Origin: an uncultured Flavobacteriaceae bacterium
GTDB taxonomy: Bacteria; Bacteroidota; Bacteroidia; Flavobacteriales; Flavobacteriaceae
Reading direction: 5' to 3'
Assembly: GCA_947497245.1 (NCBI GenBank)
Contig: CANMFO010000002.1
Coordinates: 1-64,000, forward strand
Length of the DNA stretch: 64,000 nucleotides
Position 1 is the first letter of the stretch. The number at the start of each line of letters is the position of its first letter. Of the stretch, positions 52,407 through 61,599 are shown one piece after another. A program made the translations under genes and the position numbers. The notes under the pieces were generated by a model, which saw only the letters and a list, made by a program, of their open reading frames with translations, did no database searches and was not told where the DNA came from.

Positions 52407-53714
52407 TTACATTCGGGATACATGGTCTCCCATTCTTCTTTCCAAGACACTGAACGGTAAAGGCCCATAGCGCAATACCTTGCTGTGGAAGTCCTTTAGC
52501 TTGAAATTGGGATCCCTTTCGTACCGGGCCTTCCATTCCAATATTTTATTGGCACCGTATTTATAGGAAATGACCTGGCATGGCCATCGTTTGATCCGGG
52601 CAATTTCCCGCTCGGCAATGGCATCCTTTCCATGGATATGGCCCTGCCAGAAGGCCATCGCCCTTTCGTCGCTCCAACCGTAATAGTTCAGTCCGACATC
52701 CAAGGGCACACGGACCGATCGGATCAGGTCCCATTCCCATTTGCCCAGTTCGTCATAAGGCGTGGCATATCCCCCTATATCATTGCCAATTTCTTCCACA
52801 TAGGCCGCCCAGCCTTCGCTATAGCCCGGAGTGTGAAACAGTTGCAGAACCTGGGAACGTGGTACGAGCCGTCGGTGCGAGATCTCATAATGGTGTCCCG
52901 GTAGGGCCTCGTGCAGATAAAGGAAGGCAATTTGGCGTTTGTTGAAAGGAGTGTCGAAGAAATTGAAATAGAGCGTATTGTCCCTATAATAGGCAGGGAC
53001 CTGGGACAATCTGGTGTCGGTGGCCCGGGCTATTTTGACCTTTGGGATCGAATTGAGGTTCGGGAAGTGGCTCGATAGGGTCTTGGCCAGTTTGGTGGAA
53101 AAGGCCTCAAAGGCCTCCTTAACGGTTTGGGCATCGGAATAGAAAAAGCGATCGTCAAGGATATGCCGTTCAAAGGCCAGGCTGTCCATTCCACTTCCTG
53201 TTTGGAGTTCCCGTATTTGGGAACGCACCTCTTTAATTTCTGACAATCCGAACTCGAAAAGGGCATCCGGGGTCACGGAGGAATCGATCCACCGTTTTAA
53301 AAAATGGGCGTACCACTGCTTTCCGTTCGTTACATGGATCAATCCCGTATCGGGAATACGGGCCATTGGGTTCCGCTGCCACCGTTTTTCCAATACAAGG
53401 CGTTCTTCGTGCAATGCCAGTTGGTAGGCAAGTAGATCGTATTCAAGCTCTTGGTCCGGGGTGAGCTGGCCATGGGTGATCTGCTCCAGGCCATTTCGCA
53501 AGTTTGCGAACACCTGGGCCTGCCGCTCCAAGGATTGGGCATCTTGAATGCCGTTCAGGTTATCGGTATAGGCCAAATAGAGGGGCTCCAACCGGAGCGC
53601 CCGGTATTCCTCCACAAAGGTAGAGACCACGGCTTCCCATCCTTGGGCCCGGCAGGCGGTAAGGGAGGGTGCAAGGAACAACAGGACTAGGAAACCGTAG
53701 AATTTTTTTGCCAC
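52407..53714 (-). CDS. DUF885 family lipoprotein (HExxH-type metallopeptidase-like)
   Basis: 435 residues. N-terminal lipoprotein signal (LFLAPSLTACRAQ; lipobox LTAC). The body is helical DUF885 with the diagnostic HEALPGHHYEISHR zinc-site-like motif near residue 275, preceded by YYRDNTLYFNFFDTPF and followed by YSEGWAAYVEEIG (second glutamate) and MAFWQGHIHGKDAIAEREIARIKRWPCQVISYKYG. DUF885 proteins are thought to be metallopeptidases or carboxypeptidase-like; substrate unknown. Shares an operon with the alpha/beta hydrolase. Confidence 0.9.
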   Translation of the reverse strand: MAKKFYGFLVLLFLAPSLTACRAQGWEAVVSTFVEEYRALRLEPLYLAYTDNLNGIQDAQSLERQAQVFANLRNGLEQITHGQLTPDQELEYDLLAYQLALHEERLVLEKRWQRNPMARIPDTGLIHVTNGKQWYAHFLKRWIDSSVTPDALFEFGLSEIKEVRSQIRELQTGSGMDSLAFERHILDDRFFYSDAQTVKEAFEAFSTKLAKTLSSHFPNLNSIPKVKIARATDTRLSQVPAYYRDNTLYFNFFDTPFNKRQIAFLYLHEALPGHHYEISHRRLVPRSQVLQLFHTPGYSEGWAAYVEEIGNDIGGYATPYDELGKWEWDLIRSVRVPLDVGLNYYGWSDERAMAFWQGHIHGKDAIAEREIARIKRWPCQVISYKYGANKILEWKARYERDPNFKLKDFHSKVLRYGPLPFSVLERRMGDHVSRM

Positions 53715-53774
53715 AAAAAAGATTTTTAGGGCCGAAGGTCGGGATTGTCCTGCGGATAAATTTGTAAAATCTTG

Positions 53775-54626
53775 CTAATTTGACGCCCCCAGGGTCTTTC
53801 GCATGGTGGATGGACTCTGGTGATGGTACTTTTTGAATTGGTTGGAAAAAGCGGCGAGATCGGTATACCCGAGTTGAAAACCAATATCGGAGAGGGACAG
53901 CTGTTCCCCGCGCATTAGTTCAAGAGCGGCCTTCATACGCAATTCCTGTTGCAGTTCGAAGGGTGAACATTGGAAACAACTTTGGAACAGGCGACCGAAG
54001 TAGTACTGCGAAATGCCGGCATACCGGGAGAGGGATTTGAGCTTTAAAGGTTTTTTGTAATGCTGGTGGATAAAATCCCGGGCCCTGAAGAGCTTGGCGA
54101 TCAACCGCTTTTGGGTCAGGGGCTTCTTTGCCTCGAAACCAATGTGAGCTTCGATATCCCGGAAGAATTCCGTGAACGATCCGAGCATTTCCCCGAGCTT
54201 GGGCAACTGGGCATCCCAATCGGTACTTTGGGACAAAACGGCGGAATCCAGTGAAAACTGGTGAAAGGTAGCACCCAAAGGTATAAAATGCCCGGCTTGG
54301 AACGGCAGTTCGAACAAAAGGTGCGAGTCATAAAAATGGGGGATGTGGTGCAGTACGAATCCGGGGTCGAGATCGATGCAGATGCCTTGGGTGTCCGGTC
54401 CGGATTGCTGGACCCCGGCAAGATAATTGCGGTTCTCCTCCAAGATCATGAACTGTCCGGCGCCCAGTGCGATATCCCGTCCGCCGATGCTGTAGTTTTC
54501 CCGGCCCTGGGAAACGTATTTGAGCGCAAGCCCCTTGGTCCTGCCTTCGAGGAAAGCACCCGTGCCGCCCTGTGAAAATTTGACCTCCCCGTATTGGCCA
54601 CGATAGGGCCGCTTGATTTTGAACAT
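53775..54626 (-). CDS. AraC-family transcriptional regulator
   Basis: 283 residues. The N-terminal half (1-165) is a cupin-like ligand domain (FLEGRTKGLALKYVSQGRENYSIGGRDIALGAGQFMILEENRNYLAG). The last 100 residues carry two AraC helix-turn-helix motifs: HYKKPLKLKSLSRYAGISQYYFGRLFQSCFQCSPFELQQELRM, and GEQLSLSDIGFQLGYTDLAAFSNQFKKYHHQSPSTMRKTL. Ligand and targets unknown; neighbours are the DUF885 and DUF1080 genes on the same strand, 60-76 bases away. Confidence 0.92.
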   Translation of the reverse strand: MFKIKRPYRGQYGEVKFSQGGTGAFLEGRTKGLALKYVSQGRENYSIGGRDIALGAGQFMILEENRNYLAGVQQSGPDTQGICIDLDPGFVLHHIPHFYDSHLLFELPFQAGHFIPLGATFHQFSLDSAVLSQSTDWDAQLPKLGEMLGSFTEFFRDIEAHIGFEAKKPLTQKRLIAKLFRARDFIHQHYKKPLKLKSLSRYAGISQYYFGRLFQSCFQCSPFELQQELRMKAALELMRGEQLSLSDIGFQLGYTDLAAFSNQFKKYHHQSPSTMRKTLGASN

Positions 54627-54702
54627 GATCTAGGTGCTCGTTTTGTCCGTTGGAAAAAGACCGGGATAATTTGATTTTTCGCCCCAAAGGAACATCCGGC
54701 CT

Positions 54703-55356
54703 TTACAGGGGCCTGACCATGATATCCTTATAAAATACCGTACTGCCGGGGTCGTGCCCTTGGAGGGCAAAGGTTCCACTGCCCAGGATCCGGTGCACCC
54801 CGTTCCCCTCCCTCTTGGGATTTTCGGGCTCGGTGTAGTCCACCACGACCGTGTCGTTTATTTTAATGATGATCCTGTTGCCTTGGACCTTGACGTATTC
54901 GGTATACCACACATCGTCCGCAGCGTAATTTTCAATGACGTCCTGAATGCTGTACAAGCTACCCGTCCGCCGCCAATCTTCCTGTGAATTGTTTACCTGC
55001 ACTTCGTACCCGTGTATGGGCCAATCCTTTTCCTGATACCGTGTATGGATATAAATGCCCGAATTTGACCCGGGCCTGGTCATCACCGACGCCTTGAATT
55101 CAAAATTCTTGAAGGTGTGGTTTTCCACAGCACCGGTATAAAACAAATGGGCCTTGGGACCGGATACCTTGATGGTACCATTCTCCACCGAAAAGGTGGA
55201 AGCATTTTCGCCGACCTTCCAGCCATCCAAGTTTTTTCCGTTGAACAGGGAGATCCAACCCTTGTCATCCCCTTGGTTTTTTTCCTGGGCGGTCATACCT
55301 CCCAAAACTCCCAGAAGCATCAAGGATGCTATAGTGGTTCGCAGTTTCTGTTTCAT
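54703..55356 (-). CDS. DUF1080 (3-keto-disaccharide hydrolase-like) secreted protein
   Basis: 217 residues from ATG 55356. Signal peptide ends GVLGGMTAQ. DUF1080 concanavalin-like beta-sandwich: KGWISLFNGKNLDGWKVG, TFSVENGTIKVSGP, NFEFKASVMTRPGSNSGIYIHT, IHGYEVQVNNSQ, NRIIIKINDTVVVDYTEPE and GTFALQGHDPGSTVFYKDIMVRPL. Characterised members hydrolyse 3-keto-glycosides; here the catalytic residues are not clear. The Gfo/Idh/MocA gene on the same strand further up fits a 3-keto-sugar pathway, by association only. An earlier in-frame start would precede the signal by 30 residues. Confidence 0.85.
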   Translation of the reverse strand: MKQKLRTTIASLMLLGVLGGMTAQEKNQGDDKGWISLFNGKNLDGWKVGENASTFSVENGTIKVSGPKAHLFYTGAVENHTFKNFEFKASVMTRPGSNSGIYIHTRYQEKDWPIHGYEVQVNNSQEDWRRTGSLYSIQDVIENYAADDVWYTEYVKVQGNRIIIKINDTVVVDYTEPENPKREGNGVHRILGSGTFALQGHDPGSTVFYKDIMVRPL

Positions 55357-55380
55357 GGTCCTATCATTTATAAAATTACA

Positions 55381-55393
55381 CATACAAAGTATG
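55381..55393. promoter_or_regulatory. Palindrome upstream of the DUF1080 gene
   Basis: CATAC-AAA-GTATG, a perfect 5-bp dyad with 3-base spacer, 25 bases before ATG 55356. It also reads TACTTTG on the - strand, a shortened -7 box, so promoter and operator may coincide. Confidence 0.35.
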
Positions 55394-55541
55394 AAAAATA
55401 AACCACAGTCGTCCCCTGGGCCGCCAAAACAAACAATATTGCCCAAAAACTTGATAAACGCGAAACTTTGCCGGTCTTGTTCGGCACCCTGGAGAAAAAT
55501 GGAAAAGGACCGCCGCCTTGGCAGTGGAAATTATCTGCGGG

Positions 55542-55724
55542 CTATTGTCCGATATCCCGGGCCTCAAAACCTACCAGTTCGTTCGCTTCGAACGAAGGGA
55601 TAACCTCAATGGGGTTACAGCAAACTTCACAATCTTCCACGTAGGCCTGTCTGCGAATGGAAGGATCCATCAACATGGAAATGGTCTCCCAGCAATAGGG
55701 GCATTGAAAATGGTGTTCGTACAT
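55542..55724 (-). CDS. CPXCG-motif cysteine-rich small protein
   Basis: 60 residues from ATG 55724, beginning MYEHHFQCPYCWE. Four cysteines in CPYC and EDCEVCC, with DPS and IEV segments, are the hallmark of the CPXCG-type family of short zinc-ribbon-like proteins. Here the first motif is CPYCW instead of CPXCG. Cytoplasmic; function unknown. Confidence 0.85.
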   Translation of the reverse strand: MYEHHFQCPYCWETISMLMDPSIRRQAYVEDCEVCCNPIEVIPSFEANELVGFEARDIGQ

Positions 55725-55850
55725 TTTAAAGGTCAAATTGCCGGAACATGGGGTCCGGTTGTGGTGGTAAGGTAAAGTTATGCTTTTTGGGGCATTTGGG
55801 TTTTTGGAAACCGGGCGGACCGTTGTCCTGAAAGATCAAGGGACCGTGTT

Positions 55851-56873
55851 CTACAGGTAGATCGACCGTTCTTCCTTGGACGATTGGTAAAGCGCTGTAA
55901 TAAGTGCGACCGGGATTCTTGCTTTTTCACCGTCCACCATTGGGGGACGATCAGAGGTTATGGCCCCGATCATATCCGTCAGCACCGCCTTATGGTTGCC
56001 GTGACCAATTTTCGTGGGATCGGATGCCCCGCCCTCGGATGTAGTTTTGGATTCCCAGGATGGCGCTTCCGTACCTGGTACGTTCCATTGCGTGATTTTG
56101 CCGCCTTCCATCAAAATACTTCCCTTTTGCCCGTAAACCTCCAAGCGTTCCGGATATCCGGGAAACAGGGCGGTACCTGCGGTAACCGTGCCGATGGCCC
56201 CGTTGTTGAACGTAACCATCCCCATGCCCACATCTTCACCTTCGATATCGTGTACCATGGTGCGCACGTTTCCAAATACCGATTCTACGGGCCCCATTAG
56301 GTTCAATAACAGGTCCACCGTGTGGATGCCCTGGTTTATGAAGGCCGCCCCACCATCGAACTGTAGGGTGCCCCGCCATGGGTTCCGCGCGTAGTACTCC
56401 TCCGATCGGTACCAGTTGATATGGGCGTTGCCCATCAAAAGCCTGCCCAGGGACCCTTCCCGAACGACCTGCTCAACGGCCCGGTATTCGGGAGCGCATC
56501 GGTTCTGAAAAACGCATCCCAACTTTACCTTGTGGATATGGCATGCCTCTATGGCCCGGTCGATTTTTTCCGGAGTGGTTTCCAAGGGCTTTTCGGACAG
56601 TACATGTTTACCGGCCCTTGCGGACTCCTCAATGGCCCATCCGTGATTGCCGCTCTCATTGCACACGCAGACCAGGTCGATATCAGGATTGCTCAGGAAT
56701 TCCCCAAGGTCGTCCAAAACGGGCGCCCCGAACATTTTTTTTGCCTCTTGGATCCGCTCTGCCGATTTGGTGTACAGGGCCACAAGTCTTGCGCCCTTGA
56801 GTTCCCCGATACATTTTACATACGTCTTGACGATGGAGCCGGTTCCGATAATTCCAATCCCTATTTCTGCCAT
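55851..56873 (-). CDS. Gfo/Idh/MocA family NAD(P)-dependent oxidoreductase
   Basis: 340 residues from ATG 56873. N-terminal Rossmann fold with GIGIIGTGSIVKTYVKCI and the conserved EKPLETT near residue 95; C-terminal alpha/beta domain with GCVFQNRCAPEYRAVEQVV, the FDGGAAFINQGIHTVDLLLNLMG (DxGxHxxD-like) catalytic segment and GQKGSILMEGG. Such enzymes oxidise sugars or inositols; the substrate is not readable. A perfect -7 box (TAGCTTTG on the - strand, 56902-56895) lies 21 bases upstream, so it may have its own promoter apart from the efflux operon. Confidence 0.9.
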   Translation of the reverse strand: MAEIGIGIIGTGSIVKTYVKCIGELKGARLVALYTKSAERIQEAKKMFGAPVLDDLGEFLSNPDIDLVCVCNESGNHGWAIEESARAGKHVLSEKPLETTPEKIDRAIEACHIHKVKLGCVFQNRCAPEYRAVEQVVREGSLGRLLMGNAHINWYRSEEYYARNPWRGTLQFDGGAAFINQGIHTVDLLLNLMGPVESVFGNVRTMVHDIEGEDVGMGMVTFNNGAIGTVTAGTALFPGYPERLEVYGQKGSILMEGGKITQWNVPGTEAPSWESKTTSEGGASDPTKIGHGNHKAVLTDMIGAITSDRPPMVDGEKARIPVALITALYQSSKEERSIYL

Positions 56874-56927
56874 TTGGATAACTTTTGGTCCTGACAAAGC
56901 TAAGTATTCCGGCGAAATTGGTGGGTC

Positions 56928-58277
56928 TTAGAAAACCACGTTCAACAATTGACCGGTAAGCTGCAACAGTTGCAACTCTGCAAGTTTTGCATCGTATTTG
57001 GCCAGGTTCTTGTTCGTCTGTGCGTTCAGGAGGTTGATCTGTGCCTGACGGAACTCGATGGAGGTGATCCTGCCCAACTGGAACTGTTCCTTACTGCGAT
57101 CGAAATTGTTCTGGTTGGTGATGACATTCTGCTCCTGGATGTCATAGATGTCCAGTCGGTTCTCATAAATAGCGAGAGCGTTCTGGATATCCCGATGGAC
57201 TTCCAATTCGATCTGTTTTTTTAGGAGGGCCTGGTTCTCATAGGCGATTTTGGCATTTTTTACCCGTACGGTAGTTCCTCCGCCGTCGAAGAGGTTCCAG
57301 GTGAGGCTGGCGCCCAGACCGAAGTTCCATGTCTCGTTGTTTGTTCCTGGAAAAAAGGCCGACGCGGCGCTCTGGTTCAGGTTCCAACCATAGGTTCCGT
57401 TGAGTCCGACGGTAGGTAAATACCCCGATCGGTTCACCTTGATATCGTAGGAGTTGATGGCCAGGTTCTTATGGGTCTGCAAGAGGGCAACATTGTTCGT
57501 TTCCGCCTGCAGTATGAATTCCTCCAACTGTAATTTTGGAATAAAGCGCACGATCGTATCCACTAGGAACGCCTCGTTCAGATTTTGCGCCAGGATCACG
57601 TTCAGGTCGCGCTTTGTATTGGCCAATTGTTGCTTGGTATTCAACAAGTTGATACTGTCGTTGGTTACATCTACCTGGGCGTTCAAGATATCTAACTTGG
57701 TATTTTGTCCGTATTCAAAGGCGTATTCGGCCCTGATGATCCGCTGGGTCGAGATTTCCAATGCCTGTCTCAGTACATTTTCGTTTTCGGTGATCCGGGC
57801 CACCTCGAAATATACGCTGAACAATTGCAACATGGTATTCTCAATGGTCTCCCTGGCCTGTAGTTCGCTCAACTGGTACTGCTCTTTGAGTTTTTTGTAG
57901 TTGTAGTACCGTCCCAAGCCATCAAAAAGGGTATAATTGAGGTTCAGGGCGGAAGTATAGCGTTGGGCCTCGGCCTGATCGATTTCCACATCGGCCCTTG
58001 GACTTCCATCCTCATTGATCTGGCCCGGAAATTCGATGGTGGAGTCGTCCCGGCTATAATTGGCGCCCGCGGTTGCGGAAAGGGTGGGCAAATACCCGGA
58101 ATTTAGGATTCCCTGGTTGTTTTTCGCAATTTCAACTTGGTTCTTGGCCACCTCGATGCCAAAATTGTTCTGTAACGCCAGGTCAAAGGCCTCTTGTTTC
58201 GACAATAATTTTTCCTGGGCAAAAAGTGGTGACAGCCCCGTTAAAAGGAACAGGTGCAGGATTAAAAATTTTCTCAT
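56928..58277 (-). CDS. TolC-family outer-membrane efflux protein
   Basis: 449 residues with signal peptide (LILHLFLLTGLSPLFAQ) and the two-fold repeated TolC pattern: LSKQEAFDLALQNNFGIEVAKNQVEIAKNNQG, GYLPTLSATAGANYS, then KLQLEEFILQAETNNVALLQTHKNL, GYLPTVGLNGTYGWN, LTWNLFDGGGTTVRVKNAKIAYENQ. Long coiled-coil helices form the periplasmic tunnel. Third gene of the MarR-adaptor-RND-TolC operon, four bases after the RND gene. Confidence 0.93.
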   Translation of the reverse strand: MRKFLILHLFLLTGLSPLFAQEKLLSKQEAFDLALQNNFGIEVAKNQVEIAKNNQGILNSGYLPTLSATAGANYSRDDSTIEFPGQINEDGSPRADVEIDQAEAQRYTSALNLNYTLFDGLGRYYNYKKLKEQYQLSELQARETIENTMLQLFSVYFEVARITENENVLRQALEISTQRIIRAEYAFEYGQNTKLDILNAQVDVTNDSINLLNTKQQLANTKRDLNVILAQNLNEAFLVDTIVRFIPKLQLEEFILQAETNNVALLQTHKNLAINSYDIKVNRSGYLPTVGLNGTYGWNLNQSAASAFFPGTNNETWNFGLGASLTWNLFDGGGTTVRVKNAKIAYENQALLKKQIELEVHRDIQNALAIYENRLDIYDIQEQNVITNQNNFDRSKEQFQLGRITSIEFRQAQINLLNAQTNKNLAKYDAKLAELQLLQLTGQLLNVVF

Positions 58278-58281
58278 TGGA

Positions 58282-61200
58282 TCAGGGATTCTCTATTGTG
58301 GTCTCTTCGGTACTTTCATTAAACGTTTCAACGGTTTCCAAAAGGTCCTCTTTGGAAATCTCTTTTGGCTCTCCGTTCAGGGGAGGGATGTGCACGGCGC
58401 TCATATGGGCCTCCTCTTTTTGTTCCTTGATCGCCCTTTCGACCTCTTCCTTGGTAATCGCATTACCGGTGGCCAGCCATTTGGTACCCACTTTTATGTT
58501 GTTGCTGAAGGACAGGAACATGGGAAGCATCAGCAGGGTAAGTACGGTGGCGAAACCGATCCCATAGGCAATGGAAATGGCCATTGGAATCAGGAACTGT
58601 GCCTGCCGGCTCGTTTCCAACATCAGGGGTGCCAGCCCGGCGATGGTAGTAATGGAGGTTAAAAAGATGGCCCGAAAGCGGGAACGCCCGGCTTCATAGA
58701 TCGCATCGTCAAAACCCATTCCGGACCTTAGGTTGTTATTGAACTTTCCAATGAGCACCAGGCCGTCGTTCACCATGATGCCGATCAACGCAATGACCCC
58801 CAACATGGATAGGATGTTGATCGGAAAATCGTGCAGCCAATGTCCCCAGGCCACCGCGGTAAGGCTGAAGGGAACGAGCAAGATCAGCATCAGGGGCTGG
58901 CTGAAACTTCGGAAGGTAAAGGCTATGGTGATATAGATCAGCGCAAGTACCGAAAGCCCCACAAAGTTAAGGGAGTCCATTAATTTGTTCCGTTCCCTGT
59001 TCTGACCCTCGTAAGAGGCTGTTACCGTGGGATATTTGGATTGGATCTCGGGCATGATCACCGTCTTGATCTCGTTCATGATGTCCACTGGGCTGGTGGC
59101 CTTGGCATCTTTAAGGTCGGCGGAGATCTGTATTTCACGTTGCCCCTCTAAACGGTTGATGGCGACATCGCCCCGCTCGATACTGTAGCTCGCGATTTCT
59201 TTCAGCGGAACCCTGTTGCCGCTTGGGGTCACGATGCGCATTTCATCCAAATCAGCGATGGAGGAACGGTTTTCCCGGTCGTAGCGTACCCATACCCTGA
59301 TTTCGTCCTGCCCCCTTTGGAACCGCTGCGCCTGGGTCCCAAAGAAACCTGCGCGCACCTGGTTCATTATGGTTCTTAAATCCAGGCCGAGCAAATAGGC
59401 ATTCTCTTTCAACTCCAAACGTATTTCCTTGATTCCCGCAGGGTCATTGTCGGCAACATCCTTCAAGGCGGCATTTTCGAGCATGGCGGTCTTCAGTTCG
59501 GTTTTTGCCGCTTTAAGTTCCTGGATGTTGTTGCCCAGGAGCGAAACGGAAACGGGATCCCCACCAAAATTGCCTCCCGAACCATAGATCAGGCTTTCCG
59601 TGCCGATTACGGGCCCAACGAGTTCTTGAAGCCGGTTCGTGACCAGATCCGAACGAACGGCATCCGGACGCTCTTCCCCGGGCAACAAGTTGATGACGAG
59701 GGTCGCGGCGGAAGAGCCAGGCCCCACGTTTTTGATCACATTCTCAAAAAGCACCTTATCGGTTCCCTTTAAATATTTTTCGGTAAGTTCTTGGTTGACG
59801 ATCTCGGCTTTTTCCTCGATAAGGCTAATAATGGAATCGGTTACTTTTTCGTTGGTGCCATTGGGCATCAGCAATTCCACCTGGACCCTGTCGCTGGCTA
59901 TCCTTGGAAAAAAAGCGGTACGGATGATCCCGCCACCTATCGACCCAAACGTGAGTATAAGGGCCCCGGCAAACAGGGCAAAGGTCAGCAGCTTGTTTTC
60001 CAGGGCGAATTTAAGGGAGGGGCTGTACAGTTTGTCCCGCATCCAGCCCATGGAACGATCTCCCCATCTATTGATGGCCCTTAACTTTGCAAATGCCCTG
60101 CCGATGCCCGTTTTTGGCTTTTTATCTACGGGCTGCAAAGCTTTTGAATGCGCCAAGTGGGCCGGTAGGATGATCAGCGCCTCGACCAAGGACACCACCA
60201 GGGTCAGAATTACGATGACCGATACCTCCCCGAAGAAATCCCCGATCCTACCATCCAAAAATAGAAAAATGGAGAAGGCCAATAGGGTGGTAATAATGGC
60301 GGAAACAATGGGGGGAATTACCTCCATGGTACCATCAATGGCCGCTTGGATGGGAGATTTTCCCCTTTCATAGTGCTGGTAGATGTTCTCGGCGATGACG
60401 ATGCCGTCGTCTACCAAAATACCGATGACGATGATCATCCCAAAAAGGGAAAGCACATTGATCGTCACATTGAAGAAACCGGCAAAGATGAACATTCCCA
60501 AGAACGAAATGGGCAGTCCGAAAGCGACCCAAAATGCCAGGCGGGTATTCAGGAACAGGGAGAGGAAAATAAGTACCAAGATCATCCCCATGACCGCGTT
60601 CTCAGTGAGCAGTTTGGTACGCTGGGTCAGGGTGGTGGATAGATCCCGTACGACGTCCAATTGCACATTCTCGTACTTCTGGTTGAACTCTCCGATGTAC
60701 TCCTTGACCTTTTCCGCAGAATCGATAAGGTCTTCCGTGTTGGTACTGGTAATGGTCGCGTTGACGGATAGGTTTCCATTGAAATAGGATGCATTTGCGG
60801 TTTCCGAGAAACGGTCCCGGATGATGGCCACGTCCTTCAAGCGAACGGTTTGTCCGGAGGGGTCGGCCTTTACGATCACATTGGAAAGCTCATCGCCGTA
60901 GTAGGAACGGTTGTTGGCCCTGATCAAGTATTCTTCCGCGTCGGTCTTGATATTTCCTCCAGTGACCAAAATATTGGCATTGCCGACGGCCTGGGAAACC
61001 TCGGTAAAGGAAATCCCGTATGCCAATAGACTGTTTTCGTTGACGGCGATCTCTATTTCTTCCTGGGGATAGCCCGAAATCTCTATTTGGGAGATCCCGT
61101 TTATTGCCCTGATATCGTTTTCGATCTGCCGGGCGATCTGTTTTAGGGTGGCTAGGGGGATCTGCTTTCCACTAACGGCAAAACTGATGGTCGGTCTGAC

Positions 61201-61599
61201 CGCTTCGAGCTTTGAAACGATCAAAGGTTCCATGCCACCGGGAAAGGTTGGTACCCGGTCCACGGCGTTCTTTACCTCGAGCAGCATAAAATCGATATCC
61301 CTGCCCTTTTCAATTTCAACATTGATGCTACCGCTGTTTTCACGGGAGGTAGAGGTTACCCGGTCCACGCCTTCGAGCCCTTTGAGGTTGTCTTCTATCT
61401 TGAGCACAATGCCTTCCTCTATTTCCTGTGGGGAAGCCCCGGGATAGGTCACCGTGATGAAGACATTCTTTGAATCGGTAAGGGGAAAGAAAGAAGATTT
61501 CAAAGAAGTGGCCCCGACGACCCCAAATATCAAAAAGGCCAGGACGATTACATCTACCGCAACGTGATACTTTATGAAATATCCGATTAATTTTCTCAT
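58282..61599 (-). CDS. RND-family efflux pump inner-membrane transporter
   Basis: 1105 residues, usual length for AcrB-type pumps plus a 55-residue C-terminal tail. Twelve helices and two large periplasmic loops. First helix begins IKYHVAVDVIVLAFLIFGVVG. The TM4 proton-relay aspartate pair appears in IGILVDDGIVIAEN, and TM10-11 region carries IGIMVNDGLVLIGKFN. Porter motifs FPLTDSKNVFITVTYPGASPQEIEEGI and GPGSSAATLVINLLPGEER. Multidrug type by sequence; substrate unknown. Overlaps the adaptor stop by one base. Confidence 0.94.
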   Translation of the reverse strand: MRKLIGYFIKYHVAVDVIVLAFLIFGVVGATSLKSSFFPLTDSKNVFITVTYPGASPQEIEEGIVLKIEDNLKGLEGVDRVTSTSRENSGSINVEIEKGRDIDFMLLEVKNAVDRVPTFPGGMEPLIVSKLEAVRPTISFAVSGKQIPLATLKQIARQIENDIRAINGISQIEISGYPQEEIEIAVNENSLLAYGISFTEVSQAVGNANILVTGGNIKTDAEEYLIRANNRSYYGDELSNVIVKADPSGQTVRLKDVAIIRDRFSETANASYFNGNLSVNATITSTNTEDLIDSAEKVKEYIGEFNQKYENVQLDVVRDLSTTLTQRTKLLTENAVMGMILVLIFLSLFLNTRLAFWVAFGLPISFLGMFIFAGFFNVTINVLSLFGMIIVIGILVDDGIVIAENIYQHYERGKSPIQAAIDGTMEVIPPIVSAIITTLLAFSIFLFLDGRIGDFFGEVSVIVILTLVVSLVEALIILPAHLAHSKALQPVDKKPKTGIGRAFAKLRAINRWGDRSMGWMRDKLYSPSLKFALENKLLTFALFAGALILTFGSIGGGIIRTAFFPRIASDRVQVELLMPNGTNEKVTDSIISLIEEKAEIVNQELTEKYLKGTDKVLFENVIKNVGPGSSAATLVINLLPGEERPDAVRSDLVTNRLQELVGPVIGTESLIYGSGGNFGGDPVSVSLLGNNIQELKAAKTELKTAMLENAALKDVADNDPAGIKEIRLELKENAYLLGLDLRTIMNQVRAGFFGTQAQRFQRGQDEIRVWVRYDRENRSSIADLDEMRIVTPSGNRVPLKEIASYSIERGDVAINRLEGQREIQISADLKDAKATSPVDIMNEIKTVIMPEIQSKYPTVTASYEGQNRERNKLMDSLNFVGLSVLALIYITIAFTFRSFSQPLMLILLVPFSLTAVAWGHWLHDFPINILSMLGVIALIGIMVNDGLVLIGKFNNNLRSGMGFDDAIYEAGRSRFRAIFLTSITTIAGLAPLMLETSRQAQFLIPMAISIAYGIGFATVLTLLMLPMFLSFSNNIKVGTKWLATGNAITKEEVERAIKEQKEEAHMSAVHIPPLNGEPKEISKEDLLETVETFNESTEETTIENP

